Positions 32,826 to 44,622 of a stretch of 64,000 bases of DNA are shown one piece after another (position 1 is the first letter of the stretch; each line of letters begins with the position of its first letter). Made by a program: the position numbers and the translations under genes. Location of the stretch: contig JACCLO010000002.1 of the NCBI GenBank assembly GCA_029448655.1, positions 4,464,001-4,528,000 on the forward strand, written 5' to 3'. The notes under the pieces were generated by a model. That model was not told the DNA's origin and did not search any database. It worked only from the letters and a program-made list of their open reading frames with translations. This stretch comes from Wolfiporia cocos. Taxonomy: Eukaryota > Basidiomycota > Agaricomycetes > Polyporales > Phaeolaceae.

Positions 32826-35800
32826 CGTGACAAAGGACAGACCTGTATCCCACGCGCAGAGGGGAGATGCATTCTTGCGAATTGTTGCGTTCTTATTGGA
32901 TATTATTCTCCTTCTCTCTCATTCACACTAGGAGGGCCTGTTGATTGGAAATATCACGCTGGTGTGAGTTCCTGATATCAAATTGAGACCCGATTCTCAG
33001 CTGACAGCTTTGTGACTGAGTAGCCGATGACATGGAAGTAAACCCAGTGCAACAACTGGACGATCGGAAACATGAATTTTTGTTCAACGCGAAGCACCTT
33101 GACGAGTGCTTCTTTGGTGTCGTGCCCTAGTTCCAATGTATATAATTTGCCGGAAGTGAGTACGTGATCAATTCATTTAATTGAAATCTGTAGCGGAGCT
33201 TACGTTTCAACTTATATCAAGAGGTGAACTGTCAGGAATCAATTATCAACGTGACTGGGAGGTTTCGCCACTACAGGATTGCGCGCTTATTACGTTTTGG
33301 CGCGCACATTTGAATCGTTCAGCGATCATAGCACGCGCGCGCTGCGTACATCGGGTCATATTACTGCAGTGCTATGGGTGCAAGCATCTGGTAATATGTC
33401 ACCACTGTTTGTCACCGTGCAACGAGACATCAAACTTACCATTGCACTAACATCTCCATGCCGGCTTCCATTCAGTCTGATCGTATATATGAATCCACCG
33501 ACCTTACACGACCGCTAATTTCCGCGCTTCCTATTTATCCGGCCCGAGCGGAGCTGTCTCGCAGGCTGTGTCTTTGCCCGAGATTCACCCTGGCAAGGGA
33601 CGCGGAGGCGTCTCGAGTGGCTTCGCATAGACGGCACCAATCGCCTCGGACATATTCGTAATCTTCCACAGTCGGATGTCAGATGATCGAAGGCCGCGAA
33701 GGCGAAGACGCTGGCTTCCAGCAAGGGATGACGACACTGCAAATTGCCATATGAGCCGCAGGAATGCAGGATATCCATCGCGGGCGCTCTGATACCAATA
33801 GGTAAGTTTGTTATTTTATCAAAGCATAATTGACGTGCGTATTTTGGGCATCGCTGGATGAACATTGATGCAACGTCATGGCCCACAACGTAATAGACAA
33901 ATGGATTGAGTTTGATCCCATGTCACTTCAGGCCTTGACAACTCCCGTACGCGGAGCGCCTCTGACATTTGTCCGATTGGACCAATTCCTATGTGTGCCC
34001 GAACTGACCAAGTTGTCGATCCCATAACTTTGGGCGGAGCTTGTGCCTCGAAGGCTGTCCACCTAGCGCCGTCTGGGCTGATGAGCTCTGATGTGATCAG
34101 ATTTCGGTATTCAGTGGGCGTGGGACCAAACCAACCGTCTGGTGAGGACTGATGTATACCCATGCCTATGCCTAACATCTTCCACTTTAGGTTAATCGAA
34201 CGCAATCCACGCTGCCGCGCATTGGGCAACTTCTTTGCATCGCTACAGCCCCGCTAGGATGCGCAGATCCGGCTATACTCCGCCATCGTTCCCAAAGCCG
34301 CGGGTGAACAATGATAACCATCTTCGAAGTTCGAAGTCCCTGTACCTTGTCAAGGCTGACCAGTCTATTTCTCAGACTTGCTTCTTGCTCAAATATCGTG
34401 TGAGCGAAGACTCCTAATTTCGGAAGAACTGCCGTTGAGTAGGGTCCATTGGAACCCTTCATACTTAGCTTCCCTGCATCGTGCGTCCTATTGGTGGCGG
34501 CCTGGCGACCCTGCGGACACTTCGCAGTTGGAAACTTAGTCGGTGATTTGGTGATCTGCTTCAGTCGAGGCCTCGCTAATATCAGGAGACCGGATAGGTG
34601 CCGTCGCCAGTCGGTCTTGAGCTTGATCGAAGGCTGAACCACATGCGGTCCACATCAAGAATTCTGCCTTACGCCAGCTCACTTCAGTAAAGCCCCTTGT
34701 AACGCCACCAAATGTGCCAAATCGTTGAAGCGATGCGTTCTGATTTAATGTTCTGGACGATGGTCAGATCAACCTCACCCCGATTGCTGGTGCCGATTGA
34801 AACCGCATCCAGGGCAATGAATCTGAGACCTTTTGAGCGGACTGCAAAATGTGATGACTGCCATCGATATGGGCATGATCGTATCAAAGAGGAACATTCC
34901 AATATTGTTATTGTTCCTCCGGCCCGATGCCAATCAGCGGGTTTGATCACTCGGTGCAAACCGTACGTGGACTCCGGTGCGAGACGTGTATTGGCGCTGG
35001 TACGAGAGGTTCCCACATGTAAAACACGTATCTGTCGTTGACATGGTGAGTCCACAGCTCTCAAGCCACCATGCAAAGATGAGCCCCGATAAAGGCGATT
35101 TGTGTCAGCACTGAGCCTGCTCGTATGATACATGTTGCACTAATCCTGCTCGTAGTATGATACACGGTGGCAAGCTCTTAGCTTCCGCCACGTTTATGCT
35201 AAAAGGTGACAGATTACTAGCGTTGAAGCCAGTACCTGTACACCAACTCCCTTCGAGTATGCAACCAAGGCATCTCGGCACCAGTAGCTTCATCGTGTGT
35301 TTTATAGAGGCGTTACAAAGCTATCCGTAATGGTGTAAGTATTGTTGATGAACGAACCAGCCTTCCGGAACCTCCGCAGTTTGCCACCAGCTTGGTGCAC
35401 TCGATGCAATTATGACTTAGCATCAGCTGCGGAACAAATCGCACTCACTGTCGCGATTGTGATCATGATCATCTTGTGGGCGCAGTGGTGTCTGGTCTTA
35501 ATCAGTGATGAGTGGTCTCATTAGAATGATGTGAGCGTCTGTTATACCGGGAAGCCCGGCCGTGGCCCGAAAGTCAGGCTGACAGTGGCGCCGGGATCCA
35601 TACACCGGTCACGCCGTACTTAGGTGATTGCTGCGCACGTCTCAGCAATTGGCGTATGTGCACCATTGTTCAGATGTCTTGATGCACGACTAAGGGGCTG
35701 AAGTCAGTGCACGAGCATAATCTCAGTCGACAGGGAGTAGAAATATTAGACGCGATCGCCAGACGAAGGTGAACGTCATAGAATGAATTCGATCCGGTTA

Positions 35801-36417
35801 ATCGTAAGTACTCCGTTCATTTACACAGACGCCCTGCTAGTTGCGCGCAGCTTGCACAAAGGCATGACCATCTTCGTCGTCCGCACGTAGTGTTGAACCC
35901 GAAATCATCACACGAGCAGGGTTTATGTGAGCAATAGTGGCGGGAGTACCATGAGGCAACGTAAGATGCTTTCGGTGAGACTCTGAGCCAGTAATCTCAT
36001 TTGACAGAGGGGTCAAACACGGAAGTCTCGGGACTTTGAATGTTCGGTACTCATGCAGTAGTCCGACAGTCATCTGGATTGAACGAGTTGGGTGGAGCTC
36101 GGTGGAACTACTGTCCGATACAGGGCGACTGCTTACACCACACCATCTCATCGTACTCGGTCCAAGACACGAATATGACGCAAATCTGTAAGTACCACAT
36201 GAAAACATTCATCAGTCTGTGTGCTAGTCTATATCCTCCCGCTCGGCGACGATTTCACGGCACTTATAGCCGGGACCAGAACGGAAACAGCTATTTCAGA
36301 CAGTAGGAAGACTGCTCGGCGTTAGGGGCCCCGTTCACAGCTTAAAGCGAGAATCCCCATGCAAACATTGCAGGCGATCCCACTGTGCATCAGCCGTGCG
36401 AAGATTCGAGCTTCCAA
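32826..36417. other. 3.6-kb gene-poor region
   Basis: AT-richer sequence. Minus-strand frames at 35837-36208 (TLPHGTPATIAHINPARV), 34684-35133, 34187-34642 and 33876-34229 read somewhat like protein. They have no known domain and could not be joined into one product. A short plus frame from 33880 (MAHNVIDKWIEFDPMSLQ) is equally ambiguous. Either a decayed gene or an unrecognised lineage-specific one is possible. Confidence 0.4.
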
Positions 36418-38780
36418 ATGCTACCGCTCGTCGTTCTCCTCTATGGAGTTGCCTGCCTGGCGTGGATCTCCTACCAGCGCCAGCGAAGAAACAAGATCTA
36501 TTTTGCCAATTTGCCAGGACCTCCTGCAACGTCATTTTGGGCCGGTTAGTCGTGGATTCAGAACAAGAAATGTTATGCTTTGACGCACGCTCCTTAATCA
36601 CCGCGCTGTAGGCAATTTACAAGAGTTGTTTTCTAGGCAAGGATACACTGTTCACTCAGAATGGACACAGAAATACGGTCCTGCCTTCGTTTTCCATGGA
36701 CTGTTTGGGGTGAGTAAAACGGTTGTTCGAGTTTAGATTTCAACTGCACAATCGCATCCCACAGCGACGCATGCTTTACGTATCTGATCCAGATGCTCTG
36801 ACTACTATACTGCTCAGAGAGCCGGCAAATTTCGAGGAAGGGTCGAGCTACGTGAAGTAAGCATGTAATCACAACATATTATGCTCCGCTAATGACTGTC
36901 GAGCAGCGCTAATATCCTTGTTTTCGGTCCGGGAATATCCTCCCTGTCAGGTTAGTAACCAACGGTCTTGTTAGTGTTGACCTCACCGAGTCTGGCAGGT
37001 GAACCACATCGGAAGCATAAGAGGATACTGGCTCCGGCATTCTCCGCGACTGAGATTCGTGAGACGCTACCGACCGTTCGTGCAGTCGCGGCTAAGGTGA
37101 GAGTCTACCAGCCTTGATAATGTAACGCATTCCTTAAACTGTTGAGCATAGCTTCACACCGCGATCACATCGCGAGTTGCTAATGGGCCGCAAGAAATCG
37201 ATATCATGCACTGGTTGAGTCGTACTACACTAGAGATCATCGGGCAAGTGGGTCTCGGTCATTCGTTTGATCCCTTGATAGGCGAGGAACGTGATGACTT
37301 CGGCAAGGTGGTGAACACGATCTTGTGTGTCCCGTCTCGTCTCGTCACAGATTGTATGCTGAGATCGTCATCCTGTGTGCGGCTGCAGTCCGATTATGGG
37401 AGAATTGTCCATCTTTCGACCGTTCTTGCCCGCCGTGTTTTCGTTTGGAACCCCCACGTTGCGTCGTTGCTTGGTGGACGTAGTTCCATTCGGTCCGATC
37501 AAGAGACTGAGACGGCTGGCGGACACGATGGATGCGATGTCTACAAAGATTTATCAAATGAAACAGCATGAACTTCGAACGAACCCCAAATCCTTGCAAC
37601 AGGTCAAGGAAAGTAAAGATATCATCAGTAGCCTGCGTACGTACGGATCTCATGTGTTACTACATCAATTTCACGTTCATATGACCATTAGTCAGGGCGA
37701 ACTTGGATGCATCGTCACCGAGGGGGCTGAACGAGAGGGAGGTGGCTGCTGATATCTCGTGTGTTCAGTCTCTTCCAAACACATCCGAGCTCCGCATTAT
37801 TCATTATAACCGCACAGCCTCATGATTACCGCCGCGACGGATACAACCGCGACGACCATTTCACGTATCCTACAATTGCTCTCGCAACATCCAGATTATC
37901 AGGAGAGACTTCGGACTGAGTTGCGGGGTACAGTTGGACTAGATGAGCTACCTTTCGAGGAGTTGAACAAGTTGCCTCTTCTGGATGCCGTTCTGAAAGA
38001 AACGTTGCGGTTGTACGTTCACGTGAGCTTCCACTGTCGAGGAGGGCTACTGACATACTCTCTTAGGTATCCCCCAGGGGGTCTCACTCGTGAGTGCGTA
38101 TCATTCTACAATCCACCATGCCGTCATTGATGCAAACTACATGATTCAGGGTTCAGAAGGATACCGTACTTCCGCTGTATCAGCCCGTTTACTGTCCCGA
38201 CGGGACAGTTTTGTCTGAGATACCGCTTCCCGCAGGCACCGAAGTCATGGTAGGAATTCTAGGGTGTAATACGAGCAAGGCCATTTGGGGTGAAGACGCT
38301 TTGGAATGGAAACCGGAAAGATGGCTGTCTCCGCTTCCAAGCAGCATCACCGATGCATCGATTCCCGGGGTATACTCAAACATGTGCGTCACCTCGCATA
38401 TCTACTATGCCATGTCATCTCATCTTGTGATAACACAATCTTAGTATGACATTTGTCGGCGGCAAGCGATCATGCATGTGAGTTCATGCCCCTAGATATT
38501 TGCTATGCATATAAACTGGTACTGACAAGCTCACAGTGGCTTAAAATTCGCAGAACTGTCAATTAGTACGATCACATTTTTCCGTATAACTGACCATCGG
38601 TTCACTTCTCCCTCAACAGAAGCATTGCTATCTATGCTCATTGCTCAATTGTCTTTCAAGTTAACGACAAGGCCTATCACTTGGAATATGGCAACTGTGC
38701 TTTACCCAACCATGACAGAAGATGGACCGCATCCAGAGATGATTTTGGAAATCGGCATGCCTAGCAAGAATACTATGTAA
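36418..38780 (+). CDS. Cytochrome P450 monooxygenase, copy 1
   Basis: Membrane-bound heme monooxygenase, probably of secondary or xenobiotic metabolism. Start MLPLVVLLYGVACLAWISY (membrane anchor) followed by the proline hinge LPGPPATSFW. Spliced blocks: YGPAFVFHGLFG, RMLYVSDPDALTTILLREPA, NILVFGPGISSLSGEPHRKH, GWxxR-like helix region HRKHKRILAPAFS, WLSRTTLEIIGQVGLGHSFD, I-helix MITAATDTTATTISRIL, ExxR in LKETLRL, YPPGGLTR, WKPERWLSPLPSSITD, and heme loop FVGGKRSCIG (Cys ligand split from the Gly by an intron). Ends PEMILEIGMPSKNTM. More than a dozen introns of about 50-70 nt, with no disabling break found. Tandem with the next P450. Confidence 0.92.
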
Positions 38781-39869
38781 CGACTACACACGTCTCATGA
38801 TTTCTGTAACTGCTCCGAAGGCGTCGCTTTGTCTGTACAAACATGATAATGTTGCAAGCCGTGACCAACAGAAGCTTCGATTGGTGAAGATGAGCGTCTG
38901 GCGCTGCACTGTGAGGCTGTGAGGGACATTATGGTAAAATTTTGCAGGCCGATGACGATTTCATTAGGGTAGTACAAGGAAGACGTCAGAAAGTCCTGGC
39001 GAAGCACTACTCCTCGTTTATTATGCCTGCCTGTGTCGAAGGCGTTGCGAATAAGCGAGGGGCCAGCGGGGGAATCCGATTGTGGCAAAGAGGCGCCGTG
39101 GCATGAGACGCGGCCCCGGGTACGAAACATCATGGACTCGCACTTGCTACATTACGCGCGAATGACTCATGCCGACAATTTTTTTCTTGTGTACATTTGA
39201 AATACTCTCCACCATTCATACACCAATGTTTCAGATAGGGTTCGCATACTATGAATTTTCGAAGCTTCATTGTGTCCCTAAACCTTGAATGTCGCCATTA
39301 TGGTTCAGGGACAGACGCTTCCAGCGGTAGATCTATTCATTGCTATTACTGAGTGCCAGTATATAGTACACTGTGCCTGACTTGGGTCGTCCTAGGCTCT
39401 AGTGAGCCCTTTCATACTACAGTAAAAGACGTTAGCCGGAAATAACTTCTGACATTTTGCTCAGAGATTATGCCACAGTAAGTCACTTTCGGTGTAGACC
39501 AATGGTATTCATTCTGACCCGACTCAAGCCGAGGCAGGAATGACAGTATTATATGCAATGGTTCGACGTTCTCGAATTCCAAAGTGGCACCACGCACCTG
39601 TCTGCCTCTATTGAAACACCTATCGGCACACGGTGAGCATCCACTATGTGGGAGAATGGAACATCCCACACATTGGTAACCGTAATTCCATTTTTAGCAT
39701 ATTGGTATCCTTACTTACGCCTTTTAGTAGCACATATGATAAAGCTGAAGTGACAATGATGGTGGAAATCTTCACGGAGATTCCAGAAGTATGCAAAATA
39801 GTTGGATAGATAAAAGAGCATCCCCAATGACCTTGATCCCTACTGCTCTATTGCGTAGATCTATCAGCA
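38781..39869. other. Intergenic between tandem P450 genes
   Basis: About 1.1 kb with no recognisable gene or P450 fragment. It must hold the terminator of copy 1 and the promoter of copy 2. Confidence 0.5.
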
Positions 39870-42245
39870 ATGAGCGTACAAGTGTTACTGATCTGCTCCA
39901 TTATCTCCGGGACCATCTGCTTGATACTGTTCTCTTTGCGTCTGAGAGCGTTCAATGCTCACTTCGTCAATCTCTCTGGACCGCAAGCAGCATCTCTGTG
40001 GGCTGGTGAGTGACAATATTATGATACTCAACTGAGACACGAGTGGCCCTCATCCACTGCAATTCAGGTAATTTGAAAGAGCTCTTTTCAAGACAAGGTT
40101 TTGCCCTACATTCTGCATGGACTCAAAAATACGGCCCTGTCTTTGTAGTTCATGGACTATTCAAGGTAAGCTTAAGGAAGAAAGACATTCCCTCAACTTT
40201 AACCTGATAAATACAAAGCGCCGCATGCTATATATCTCCGATCCAGCCGCTTTGGACACCATATTACTAAAGGATCCGGCGAATTTTGAGGAAGGGTCGA
40301 GCTATATGAAGTATGTGCAAATTGTGGCACAGATGTAGTGATGATAATATCATTTTGTGTCAGCGCCAATATCCTCATGTTCGGTCCAGGTATATCGTCC
40401 GTATCAGGTATTTCAAAGCATACGATATTCATGGCATACATGCTTATGCCGCGAGAGTCCAGGAGAACAGCATCGGAAGCAGCGAAGAATGCTCACTTCT
40501 GCATTTTCCGCTACACAAATGCGCGAGGCACTGCCGACGATCCGCGAAACCGCCGCTCGAGTAATATCGTTGTCCATCATCTTGTCTAGTGCCAGTGCTC
40601 ATTTTAATACCTATATACAGCTTCACACTGCACTAGCATCTCGAGTTTCTGATACCCCACGAGAAGTTGACATTTTGGGATGGTTGAGTCGCACAACCTT
40701 GGAAAACATCGGTCAAGCAGGCCTGGGGTATTCGTTTGATTCTCTTATTGAGGATGAACGCGATGAATTTGGCAAGATTGTGAATATGGTCTTGTAAGTC
40801 CAGCCGCTCTACGATCGTCAGCGAGAAGTTGTCTGATCATGTCGAGTACAGTCCTACGATTCAGGAAATGTTCGTGTTCAGACCATTCCTACCATACATA
40901 TTCTCGTTCGGCACTCCTGGACTTCGTCGCCGCCTGGTGGAAGCCCTATGGTTCATCGGTCTAATCAAGAGATTGCAAAATGTAGCGGATGCGATGGACA
41001 CCATGTCTTCGTATATCTACCGAGCCAAAATATCCACCCTGTATCAGAATAAGGACTTCAGGGACTATGTGATGGGAAACAAGAATATTATGAGTACTCT
41101 GCGTATGTTACCCATTGTACTCATGCGGAAAGCTCCATGACTGAATTTAACCCAGTGAGAGCAACTACGGACACATCTGGATCTGTAGGTATGTCTGATG
41201 CGGAAGTGATCTCTCAGATCTCGTGGGTATTTGAATTTTGCATGTCTCGCAAGCACAATTATACTAATTTCTCTAATGTGGAAGAATTGTGATCGCCGCG
41301 GCGGTAGACACAACCGCAACGACCTTATCGCGCATATTACAGCTGCTGGCACAATATGAGGATTATCAAGAACGGTTAAGAACCGAGCTGCAGGCGTACA
41401 AACTAGATGAACTTACATATGATGAATTAATCAAGATCCCTCTCATGGATGCCATGTATAAGGAAACATTACGACTGTACGTTCAATCGTACATGTCTTG
41501 ACATCTGTTGATATTTTGGGTTCCGGACAGATACCCTGCAGGGAACCAATTGACCCGGGAGTGAGTAAATTCGCATCACGAATTATCAGGCAAGTTGAAG
41601 TACAGATCGGGGGGTCAGGGTACAAAAGGACACTGTCCTTCCGTTACATCAGCCTATCAATGGTCAAGATGGAAGAACGATCACCGAGATACCTGTCCCA
41701 GCGGGCAGCGAGGTCATCGTTGGCATCCTAGGATGCAATACCAGCAGATATATATGGGGCGATGATGCTCTGGAATGGAAGCCGGAACGGTGGCTCTCCC
41801 CACTCCCTGATAGTGTCATCAATGCCCCGATACCCGGTGTCTACTCAAGTCTGTGAGCAGGATTTGATATCTTGTTGCATGGTGTGACCCATCTTGAAAT
41901 CGCCTCTACAGTATGACATTTGTGGGAGGCAAGAGGTCGTGCGTGTAAGTTATTCGCCGTCAGTGTGAAATCATCAGTTGATGGTACTATCCATATTGAG
42001 AGGACTCAAGTTCGCGGAGCTCTCCATTAGTATGAATTTATACGGGTTTAGTCGTCATGAGCTCACATGTTCTTGCAGAGATCCTATTAGCAACACTGAT
42101 ACCGCATTTTACCTTCGGTCTGACTGGGAAGCCAATTGTATGGAATTTGGCTACCGTCCTGTACCCAACAATGGATGAGGATAGCGTCAAGCCAGAGATG
42201 CTCCTTACAGTCGCCCGCCAAGTCTCGACAAGCATCCGGGAATGA
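39870..42245 (+). CDS. Cytochrome P450 monooxygenase, copy 2
   Basis: Tandem paralog of the P450 at 36418-38780, with the same exon pattern. Start MSVQVLLICSIISGTICL (anchor), then NLSGPQAASLWAG. Blocks: FSRQGFALHSAWTQKYGP, RMLYISDPAALDTILLKDPA, NILMFGPGISSVSG, HRKQRRMLTSAFSATQMRE, WLSRTTLENIGQAGLGYSFD, FRPFLPYIFSFGTPGLRRRL, I-helix IAAAVDTTATTLSRIL, ExxR in KETLRL, IPVPAGSEVIVGILGCNTS, WKPERWLSPLPDSVIN, heme loop FVGGKRSCVG, and ending ARQVSTSIRE. No stop or frameshift remains once introns are removed. The anchor segments of the two copies have diverged far more than the catalytic core. Confidence 0.92.
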
Positions 42246-43129
42246 CAAGGCTAGCAAATAGGAGCTGGAGCGTCAGGAGATCTGGTCACAATTCTAGCAG
42301 AATTGGCGTGCCGCACGGTAACTTCTTGACAGCATTACCGTATTCATTAACCACAGGAGGAGAGCACATTTCCCAACGGCGGTGATTGGCTCGGATTGCG
42401 ATGTCTATCTTGTAGTTCTCGAATAAACTGGGAGGTCTCATATCCGCCTGTGCTTTATTAGCTCAAGAGATTGATATCGATGAATGAGTGCACTGGGCGC
42501 TAGATGCTATCGTGACAACATGTGACGACACATACCAGTTCAACGCAGGTTCAGACGTCAATGTTGTTCTGAACATTAGCCTGTGGCGTTGTAGCATGCC
42601 ATATATTGCTGTGCCCAGATAATGACCTCCGGGGCCGAGAAAGCTGTGTGGGAACTCTTGTCTATACGCTCAAGTGAGCCGGAATTGCAAAGGGTCCGGG
42701 CGATGCTATTCGATGCTGTTGTACAGCTGCGGTCATGCCGCGCCATTGCTCATCTCTGGATACCCGGGCTGAAGCCCGCTGATCCCTTAGACCTCATTAG
42801 ACCGCATTGCCCATGACAAGTACCCTCGCTGATATTACTTCATTGACCAATACAATTACCTTGAATTCCAGATCTTTCCAACTGGGCCAATCTGGTTCAT
42901 TGTCTGTGTGGCCTACTCAATAGGTCCGACCATTCAACTGTCCACATGGTGGGCCAGTGCTATTGGCAGCACGTGTGGCTGTAGCTTCCCTGTGACCCCG
43001 TATATAGTCTGGGCGGTGAGCGGTCCTCTGGGTAGCTCCACCGCCATCGCCTGTATCCATCGTTTGGGGAGTAGCGAAACTTGTACTATCTCAGCCAACC
43101 TCGACTTCACTACCTAGTGCGCTTACATC
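42246..43129. other. Intergenic, no gene seen
   Basis: About 0.9 kb. A 64-codon frame at 42622-42816 has no support beyond being open. Confidence 0.5.
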
Positions 43130-43670
43130 ATGCCTTCATCATCGCGCTCGCCACAGTCAAGGAAGTCCTCTCGACGTTGCCAGCGCGCGCGGCCACTTCG
43201 AAAGGCAGCCAGCGAGTCAAGCAGCACTGACTCCTCGGACCTTACGAGTATTAGCGATACTGAGATTGATCTGCCTTCGCCCACATCTTGTAATAGCTAC
43301 CAGCCAGAAGAGCTGGATGAGCCCATCACGTACATGTTTCAAGTTCGTGCATGCTGATCCTTATACGATCCGATGCTGACTTCCTTGCAGAACGGAGACG
43401 CCGTGTGGATAAAGACAGAGGACGGAGAGTGGACCCAAGGTACAATATCGGGTTCAAATACGCGTAAAGGTGCTACTCGGCAGGTTGGTCTAGTAGCAGG
43501 ACCATGTTATCATTGAACAAGACTGACAATCGGAGATGCAGAAGGAGGGTCTATTCTTCCCTGTGGCGTTTAATCACAATTCCAGGCGGTACTTCGCCCC
43601 GCTCAACGGCGATATTAAGCCTGACAATGCGGAGGTGAGAAGACTACTGTCGGAAGGCGGGTGGCTATGA
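43130..43670 (+). CDS. Small fungal protein with FAPLNGDIKPD domain, copy A
   Basis: Three exons. The first (MPSSSRSPQSRKSSRRCQ...) is basic, then Ser/Asp-rich, and ends ITYMFQ. The second gives NGDAVWIKTEDGEWTQGTIS and TRKGATRQ. The third gives KEGLFFPVAFNHN, RRYFAPLNGDIKPD and VRRLLSEGGWL before TGA at 43668. The VWIKTxxGxWxxGxI pattern looks like the start of a small beta-barrel (Tudor/SH3-like), which is inference. I recall related proteins only as hypothetical proteins of mushroom-forming fungi. A paralog lies on the opposite strand 320 bp away, tail to tail. Function unknown. Confidence 0.85.
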
Positions 43671-43989
43671 CCGTTGCCGAGCTTGTACGATATTGCTCAT
43701 GCAGACAAATCTCTCACCGCGAAGACAAGGAACACCTGTACTATTTAGCACTATGAAATAGTTGTTCAATCTTAATTCTCCATGTTCATTTACAACAGGC
43801 ATAGGTGTACATACAAACCAGGTATACAAGCTCCAAGTGTCCTCCGGCCATCTCGTACATGGTTGGATCGTCAGTTAACTGCACCCAGGTCGTACATCCA
43901 TATCAGTATGCCCGCAATCCTTCGTTTCATCCGGCTTTCTTTTACAGCAACTTCTCGACGATCTTCGTGCCGTTATCTTCAATGCGTAT

Positions 43990-44622
43990 TTATAGCCACC
44001 CGCCTTCGTGCAACAAACGCCGAATAGCCGGCGTGTCCGGCTTAATGTCCCCATTCAGAGGTGCGAAGTACCTCCTCGTCATCGGCTTATCGCGCATCCG
44101 GAAGTGCACAGGATAGTACACGACGTGGACGTCCACGTAAACGCTGCTGAAGCCCACGCGCGGCGTGAGGTCTGCAACACGTCCCTCGGCCCAGGCACCT
44201 TCGACAGTCTTAACCCATACACGTTCGCCAGCCTACACACGCACAAATGTAAGTGGCATGGATATAGAGAAGTATTCCTTGCCACGTTCGTGGACGGCGC
44301 AACACACCTTGAATGTGTATTCCCAGCGCATGTCCAGATCCTCTGGCACCTCGAAGCGCAGATCACCTTCCAGCGTCGAGCAATCATCTTCGGTCATATC
44401 GTCGTCGTCTGACGTGGCATCCGAGCTGGGGAGCACGACCCACTCAACGCGCACAGGCTTGCAGCGGTCGTCGACGGTGCGGATCGTGAATGCGTCGCAT
44501 TTGTCGAGCACCTCCGCGAATAGCTTTTGCTGGGCGTTTGTCAGCGGAAGATAGACACATGTGCGCTGGATTGCGGTTTGGCCTTGAACTTGATCGCTAG
44601 TTGTAGTCGAATTTGACTGCAT
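43990..44622 (-). CDS. Small fungal protein with FAPLNGDIKPD domain, copy B
   Basis: Two exons. Exon 1 (44622-44308) starts MQSNSTTTSDQVQGQ, carries LPLTNAQQKLFAEVLDKCD and an acidic stretch, and ends MRWEYTFK. After a 75-nt intron, exon 2 (44232-43990) gives AGERVWVKTVEGAWAEGRVA, YYPVHFRMRDKPM, RRYFAPLNGDIKPD and IRRLLHEGGWL. The splice site falls at the same place as in copy A (YMFQ/NGDAVW versus YTFK/AGERVW). An apparent in-frame TAG just before exon 2 is the end of the intron. The frame is open upstream to 44952, so an earlier start cannot be excluded, but that extension does not look coding. Confidence 0.83.

Noticed and set aside
44233..44622. In-frame TAG in copy B of the paralog pair, suggesting a pseudogene
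   Set aside because: A 75-nt intron with donor GTGTGT after the Lys codon removes the stop and matches the intron position of copy A.
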